In this document: positions 5,903 through 9,500 of the stretch, piece by piece
Layout: the number at the start of each line of letters is the position of its first letter
Position numbering within the stretch: position 1 is the stretch's first letter
NCBI GenBank assembly: GCA_016763335.1
Contig: JAESUD010000212.1
Location: 1 to 9,500, forward strand
Length of the DNA: 9,500 bases
Direction: 5' to 3'
DNA from: Emcibacteraceae bacterium
GTDB taxonomy: Bacteria > Pseudomonadota > Alphaproteobacteria > Sphingomonadales > Emcibacteraceae
The notes under the pieces: model-generated
The model's input: the letters and a program-made list of their open reading frames with translations, nothing else
Told to the model about the DNA's origin: nothing
Database searches by the model: none
Made by a program: the position numbers and the translations under genes

Positions 5903-8248
5903 TTAATGGTGGCGGCTGGGCTTGGCTTTTTGTTGCCATTCAAGTTGCTGCAGCCGTGCTTTCTCTTTTAAGCTATAGGCTTGCTGTTTTCCAGCAAGAT
6001 ATTGTTTTTCCCAGTCCTGCTCGTCTAAAGCAACGCCGTACCATGCCGCCGCTTCACGGGTAAAATATGGGTTCCATAAATGCGGTCGGCCTATCGCCAC
6101 AAGGTCAGCCCGCCTTGTATGAATAATGGTATTGACCTGTGCAGGTTCAGTTATATTACCAACGGCCATTGTGGCCATACGCGGCACATTGCGGATCGCT
6201 TCAGCAAATCCAAGCTGGAACATGCGGCCATAAATTGGTTTTTGATCCGGCACCGTTTGACCCGCCGATACGTCTATTAAATCAACCCCCGCCTCTTTAA
6301 AGGCATCGGCCAGATAAAATGTGTCTTCTTCGGTGATGCCGCCCTCTTTCCAGTCACTGGCAGAAATACGTACGGACATTGGCTTATTTTCTGGCCAAAC
6401 GCTACGCATTGCCGCGAATACTTCCAGCGGGAAACGCGCCCGATTTTCGATAGACCCGCCATATTCATCAGAACGAATATTGATAAGCGGTGATAAAAAT
6501 GACGCGATTAGATAACCATGCGCCGCATGCATTTCGATCATATCAAAACCGGCGCGGTCAGCGCGGATTGTCGCCTGTTTGAAATCGGTAATAATTTTGT
6601 CCATATCCGCGCGGTCGAGTTCTTTGGGTGTTTCCGATATACCGTCAAAATAAGGCAGCGGCGACGCCGACATAATCGGCCAGCCTTTATCCGCATCAAC
6701 AATCGGATGATCCATTTTTTGCCACCCAAGCTGACTTGAGCCCTTACGGCCAGCATGACCAAGCTGAATACATATTTTAGTTTCTGTATTTTTATGAACA
6801 AAATCAACAATGCGTTTCCAGCCCGCCTCATGTTGATCATTCCACAGCCCGGGACAGCCAAGGGTAATACGCGCTTCCGGCGACGGGCATGTCATTTCAA
6901 CATACATAAGTCCCATCCCCCCCTTGGCACAGCCGCTATAATGAACGAAATGCCAGTCGGTAGTATTTCCGTTCTCATCGGCTGAATATTGCGCCATTGG
7001 CGACATAACAACACGATTTCTCAGCTCCATTTCACAGAGTTTATATTTTGTAAACATCGGCGTTGGGCGGCTGACCCGGTAATCATAACCGGTTTCGCGG
7101 TAATATCTCTCGTACCACGCCGTATCAAGTTTTTCGGCAAACTCCGGGTCACGCAAAATAAGATTATCATAGGTAACCGATTTAGAGCGGCACATAACAA
7201 CGGCGGCAAACTGCATTAAATCCATATCCCAGGAACGGTCCATATGTTCAAACCAACCCATAGAGACGTCCGCATTATGCTGAAGTATCTGAACCGGGAT
7301 TTCGCGCGCCTCAACATAGGCTTCAAAAGCCTTTTCAATGGATGCCTCCCCATGTTCGACCACCGCATCTGAAAGCGCGATGGCACATTCCATGGCAAGC
7401 TTCGTTCCCGAACCAATGGAAAAATGCGCCGATGCCTTGGCATCCCCAAGAATGGCAATATTTTTATGATACCATTTATTACAGTAAATACGCGGAAATT
7501 GCCGCCACATGGAACGGTTAATGATAAGGTTATGACCTTCTAGTTCGTCCGCAAAAATCGCTTCAAGTTTATCGGCTGAACCCTGTTCGTTAAATTCTTC
7601 AAACTGCCATTTCTGCCAACATTCGTCAGACATTTCAAAAACCCAAGTCGACATTCCTTCTTCATATTGATAAGTATGAGCGCAAATCGGGCCATGCTCG
7701 GTATCTTTAAAAAAGTAGGTGAAATCTTCTACTTTTCTACTTGATCCCATCCAGGTAAAACGGTTTGATTTCAGGGTAATATTCGGCTTGAAAAATTCAC
7801 TATAATGTTCGCGAATAACCGAACCAATACCGTCGCTGGCGAGAATCATATCAGAGCTGGCAAACTTCGTTTCAAGGTTTTCCACATCAATACGCTCGCC
7901 AAAAATAATCTTAACCCCGAGTGCTTCGCATCTTTTATGAAGCACTTTTAAAAGACTTAAGCGCGAGCAACCGGCGAACCCGTTACCACCACAGCGCACC
8001 TCTTCACCCTTATAACGGATGATAATATCATCCCAATAAGCAAACTCGTCACGGATTAATTCATATGATTCCGGATCACGGCTTAAAAATTCATCAAGCG
8101 TATCATCGGAAAACACCACACCAAACCCAAACGTATCATCGGGCTGATTTTGTTCATAAACCTCTACATCCCAATCGGGGCGGGCTTTTTTTGTCAGCAA
8201 TGCGTAATAAAGTCCACCTGGTCCACCGCCAACAATGGTAATTTTCAT
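5903..8248 (-). CDS. 2-aminobenzoyl-CoA monooxygenase/reductase-type fusion (bifunctional salicylyl-CoA 5-hydroxylase/oxidoreductase family)
   Basis: A complete 781-residue two-domain flavoprotein. Residues 1 to about 390 are an FAD aromatic hydroxylase of the salicylate hydroxylase class: dinucleotide motif GGGPGG (7-12), DG motif at D139-G140, and GD motif LGDAKASAHFSIGSG (267-281). Residues about 398-760 are an NADH:flavin oxidoreductase / old yellow enzyme barrel: RNRVVMSPMAQYS (410-422), QLGHAGRKGS (495-504), MHAAHGYLIASFLSP (573-587), SDEYGGSIENR (593-603) and VAIGRPHLWNP (717-727). In Azoarcus evansii this architecture adds oxygen to 2-aminobenzoyl-CoA and then reduces the ring with NAD(P)H, giving a non-aromatic 2-amino-5-oxocyclohexene-1-carbonyl-CoA. 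The start at 8246-8248 has a strong GGAGG (8256-8260) 7 bases upstream, and the N-terminus begins directly with the FAD strand. It is the first gene of the minus-strand operon, divergent from the MarR gene. The alternative substrate salicylyl-CoA cannot be ruled out. Confidence 0.93.
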   Translation of the reverse strand: MKITIVGGGPGGLYYALLTKKARPDWDVEVYEQNQPDDTFGFGVVFSDDTLDEFLSRDPESYELIRDEFAYWDDIIIRYKGEEVRCGGNGFAGCSRLSLLKVLHKRCEALGVKIIFGERIDVENLETKFASSDMILASDGIGSVIREHYSEFFKPNITLKSNRFTWMGSSRKVEDFTYFFKDTEHGPICAHTYQYEEGMSTWVFEMSDECWQKWQFEEFNEQGSADKLEAIFADELEGHNLIINRSMWRQFPRIYCNKWYHKNIAILGDAKASAHFSIGSGTKLAMECAIALSDAVVEHGEASIEKAFEAYVEAREIPVQILQHNADVSMGWFEHMDRSWDMDLMQFAAVVMCRSKSVTYDNLILRDPEFAEKLDTAWYERYYRETGYDYRVSRPTPMFTKYKLCEMELRNRVVMSPMAQYSADENGNTTDWHFVHYSGCAKGGMGLMYVEMTCPSPEARITLGCPGLWNDQHEAGWKRIVDFVHKNTETKICIQLGHAGRKGSSQLGWQKMDHPIVDADKGWPIMSASPLPYFDGISETPKELDRADMDKIITDFKQATIRADRAGFDMIEMHAAHGYLIASFLSPLINIRSDEYGGSIENRARFPLEVFAAMRSVWPENKPMSVRISASDWKEGGITEEDTFYLADAFKEAGVDLIDVSAGQTVPDQKPIYGRMFQLGFAEAIRNVPRMATMAVGNITEPAQVNTIIHTRRADLVAIGRPHLWNPYFTREAAAWYGVALDEQDWEKQYLAGKQQAYSLKEKARLQQLEWQQKAKPSRHH

Positions 8249-8252
8249 TTCA

Positions 8253-8260
8253 CTTCCTCC
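8253..8260 (-). promoter_or_regulatory. Strong Shine-Dalgarno site of the monooxygenase/reductase gene
   Basis: Minus-strand GGAGGAAG, with its GGAGG core 7 bases from ATG at 8246-8248. It fixes the start of the first operon gene and is the best ribosome binding site in the window. Confidence 0.75.
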
Positions 8261-8273
8261 ATATTTCAGAGAT

Positions 8274-8302
8274 ACCCTAGCTAAATTTATATTACATGTA
8301 AA
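8274..8302 (-). promoter_or_regulatory. Candidate promoter of the monooxygenase/reductase operon
   Basis: On the minus strand TTTACA (8297-8302) is followed, after 17 bases, by TAGGGT (8274-8279). The -35 is a fair match and the -10 is weak. Transcription would begin near 8267, giving a leader of roughly 18 bases that holds the Shine-Dalgarno site. The -35 lies inside the palindrome at 8283-8310, so a bound regulator would block it. Position and spacing support it; the poor -10 keeps confidence low. Confidence 0.35.
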
Positions 8303-8310
8303 CTAATTTT
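8283..8310. promoter_or_regulatory. Palindromic operator candidate for the MarR regulator
   Basis: The core TTACATGTAA (8292-8301) is a perfect 10-base palindrome. Extending outwards, 11 of 14 base pairs over 8283-8310 are symmetric, including TTA (8287-8289) against TAA (8304-8306) and AAA (8283-8285) against TTT (8308-8310). Size and AT-rich symmetry suit a MarR dimer. It sits in the 119-base divergent region between the regulator and the operon it probably controls, overlapping the candidate operon -35 and lying just upstream of the candidate marR -35. Confidence 0.6.
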
Positions 8311-8316
8311 GTTTTC

Positions 8317-8344
8317 TTGAACTTTTCTCTTTGCCAGATATAGT
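8317..8344 (+). promoter_or_regulatory. Candidate sigma70-type promoter of the MarR gene
   Basis: TTGAAC (8317-8322), a 16-base spacer, then TATAGT (8339-8344); each box differs from consensus at one or two positions. Transcription would start near 8351, leaving a leader of about 17 bases with the ribosome binding site AAGGAGAG (8353-8360). Confidence 0.5.
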
Positions 8345-8367
8345 GCATACGCAAGGAGAGAGAATGG

Positions 8368-8823
8368 ATGCCAGAAAGTCATTATACAGAAAGACAAAGA
8401 GAAAGTCTTAAACTTTGGATTGAGCTGCTTCGTTATTCAAGTAAGCTTGAACAGCTTATTGATGATAAGCTTCGGCAAAATTATGGCCAGAATATCTCGC
8501 GCTTTGATGTGCTTTCTCAATTGGTTAGGGAACAGGAGGATGGCCTTACCGTTGGTGAGCTTGCCGGACGACTAATTGCGTCAAAAGGCAATATTACCGG
8601 ACTTCTTGATCGAATGAAAAAAGACGACCTGATTATAAAACAAGCCAAAACGGACGATCGCCGTAGTTATCTCGTCCATATAACCGATAAGGGATTAAAA
8701 CTGTTTAGAGACATGGCAGGGAATAATGCGAAGTGGATTGAGCAGGCATTAGAATCCATAGACATAGATCATATGAAAGACTTTACTTTATTTCTGAGTA
8801 AATCGAGAAATTCGCTAGATTAA
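8368..8823 (+). CDS. MarR-family transcriptional regulator
   Basis: A complete 151-residue winged-helix protein, typical MarR length. Residues about 45-110 hold the DNA-binding domain: helix-turn-helix through LTVGELAGRLIASKGNITGLLDRMKKDDLI, followed by the wing with the conserved DDRR (about 96-99) and ITDKG (about 105-109). Flanking helices should form the dimer interface. The start is ATG at 8368-8370, 7 bases after AAGGAGAG (8353-8360); an ATG at 8364 is out of frame. It is divergent from the monooxygenase/reductase operon and shares a palindromic operator region with it. MarR proteins beside aryl-CoA ligases (such as CouR and BadR) commonly respond to the CoA thioester and act as repressors, so an aryl-CoA ligand is plausible here by inference. 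Its stop codon overlaps that of the opposing ligase gene. Confidence 0.92.
   Translation: MPESHYTERQRESLKLWIELLRYSSKLEQLIDDKLRQNYGQNISRFDVLSQLVREQEDGLTVGELAGRLIASKGNITGLLDRMKKDDLIIKQAKTDDRRSYLVHITDKGLKLFRDMAGNNAKWIEQALESIDIDHMKDFTLFLSKSRNSLD
8820..8823. other. Shared TTAA: overlapping convergent stop codons
   Basis: The plus-strand TAA (8821-8823) ends the MarR gene and the minus-strand TAA (complement of 8820-8822) ends the ligase gene, within one palindromic TTAA. There is no room for an intergenic terminator, so each transcript must end inside, or run through, the opposite gene. Confidence 0.9.
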
Positions 8824-9500
8824 CTTTTCAAATCTTTACGCAGAAGTTTTCCGGTAGCTGATTTTGGAAGGCTTTCGATAAATTCTATCGCCCGAGGATA
8901 TTTATACGGTGCTACCGTTGATTTAACAAATGTCTGAATTTCTTTTATCAAGTTGTCACTGGCAGAAAAATCATTATTCAGAACAATAAATGCTTTGACG
9001 ATCATCCCCCTGTCCAAATCCGGCGCCCCTATAACGGCACATTCTAACACGGCCTCATGGGCAATGATGGCCTGTTCCACTTCAGGGGAAGCAATATTAT
9101 ATCCGGCAGAAATGATAATATCGTCGCCACGGGCGATAAACCAATAATAACCGTCTTTATCCCTTTTAAAAATATCGCCGGTCACATTCCAGCCATTCAC
9201 TACATAATTATTTTGCTGGTCCCCATTAAGATACCGGCACCCCGTCGGCCCCTTAACCACAAGTCGACCGGCCACACCGTCTGCAACCGGTTTATTACCA
9301 TCATCCCATATTTCAGCCACATATCCCGGCACCACTTTACCCGTTGAGCCGGGCCTGATGTCATTACCAGAAGCCGAAATAAATACATGGATCATTTCAG
9401 TGGCACCAATACCGTCAATAAGCCTTATTCCGGTAGCGCTATGAAAATCATCAGAGACAGAAAGCGGTAAATTTTCCCCTGCTGAAATACATCTTTTCAA
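8820..9500 (-). CDS. Aryl-CoA ligase (2-aminobenzoate/benzoate-CoA ligase type), C-terminal part
   Basis: The last 226 codons of an AMP-forming acyl-CoA synthetase; the gene continues past the right edge, and the TTG at 9498-9500 is an internal Leu codon, not a start. Visible adenylation motifs in order are RCISAGENLP, DGIGATEM (the benzoate-CoA ligase version of this motif), WNVTGDIF, the hinge region ARGDDIIISAGYNIASPEVE, and ATGKLLRKDL with the conserved acceptor-side Lys nine residues from the end. The enzyme would activate an aromatic acid with ATP and CoA; with the neighbouring fused monooxygenase/reductase, 2-aminobenzoate is the likely substrate, salicylate or benzoate the alternatives. 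The family usually has about 500-550 residues, so over half is missing. The substrate-binding N-terminal domain is outside, which limits specificity calls. Confidence 0.92.
   Translation of the reverse strand: MKRCISAGENLPLSVSDDFHSATGIRLIDGIGATEMIHVFISASGNDIRPGSTGKVVPGYVAEIWDDGNKPVADGVAGRLVVKGPTGCRYLNGDQQNNYVVNGWNVTGDIFKRDKDGYYWFIARGDDIIISAGYNIASPEVEQAIIAHEAVLECAVIGAPDLDRGMIVKAFIVLNNDFSASDNLIKEIQTFVKSTVAPYKYPRAIEFIESLPKSATGKLLRKDLKS

Noticed and set aside
6538..6861. 107-codon minus-strand open frame
   Set aside because: It is an alternative frame inside the old-yellow-enzyme domain of the fused monooxygenase; composition and lack of motifs show it is a shadow.
9498..9500. TTG at the right edge as the start of a short 226-residue protein
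   Set aside because: The frame begins in the middle of the AMP-binding fold (SAGENLP motif right at the edge), so the Leu codon is internal and the gene is cut by the window.

Overview
The window looks like part of an aerobic aromatic-acid catabolic cluster that works on CoA thioesters, most like the 2-aminobenzoate (anthranilate) pathway first described in Azoarcus. The marker is a complete 781-residue gene (5903-8248, minus strand). It fuses an FAD aromatic-ring monooxygenase to an old-yellow-enzyme-type flavin reductase, the layout of 2-aminobenzoyl-CoA monooxygenase/reductase, often annotated as bifunctional salicylyl-CoA 5-hydroxylase/oxidoreductase. The 3' part of a benzoate-CoA-ligase-type AMP-forming ligase enters from the right edge. 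The DNA is moderately AT-rich, gene-dense, uses ordinary Shine-Dalgarno sites and includes one GTG start. Family content suggests a proteobacterium, possibly an alphaproteobacterium; this is inference and no taxonomic marker is present.

Layout from right to left. 8820-9500 (-): C-terminal part of the aryl-CoA ligase. 8368-8823 (+): a MarR-type regulator, the only plus-strand gene, tail-to-tail with the ligase and sharing a TTAA stop. 8249-8367: divergent control region with a palindrome that is a good MarR operator candidate. Then a compact minus-strand run: monooxygenase/reductase (5903-8248), hotdog acyl-CoA thioesterase (5457-5873), enoyl-CoA hydratase/3-hydroxyacyl-CoA dehydrogenase fusion (3388-5445), a protein with two CDGSH iron-sulfur motifs followed by a bicupin (2325-3383), a class V PLP enzyme (1177-2316) and, after a 69-base gap with an inverted repeat, the N-terminal part of a thiamin-diphosphate enzyme of the transketolase/pyruvate dehydrogenase E1 type (1-1107), which runs off the left edge. 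The first five of these genes are separated by only 4 to 29 bases and are very probably one operon.

Likely joint function: the ligase makes the aryl-CoA; the fused flavoenzyme hydroxylates and reduces (dearomatises) the ring; the hydratase/dehydrogenase carries out beta-oxidation-like steps on the non-aromatic CoA ester; the thioesterase releases CoA from an end product or a dead-end thioester. The MarR protein probably represses the operon until an aryl-CoA accumulates. The least explained parts are the CDGSH-bicupin fusion, the PLP enzyme (which lacks hallmark residues of both cysteine desulfurases and kynureninases) and the thiamin enzyme. They may mark a variant lower pathway or a side branch. 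No thiolase, acyl-CoA dehydrogenase or RidA-type deaminase is visible in the window. There is no stretch over 300 bases without a gene, and I saw no RNA gene, mobile element or CRISPR array.
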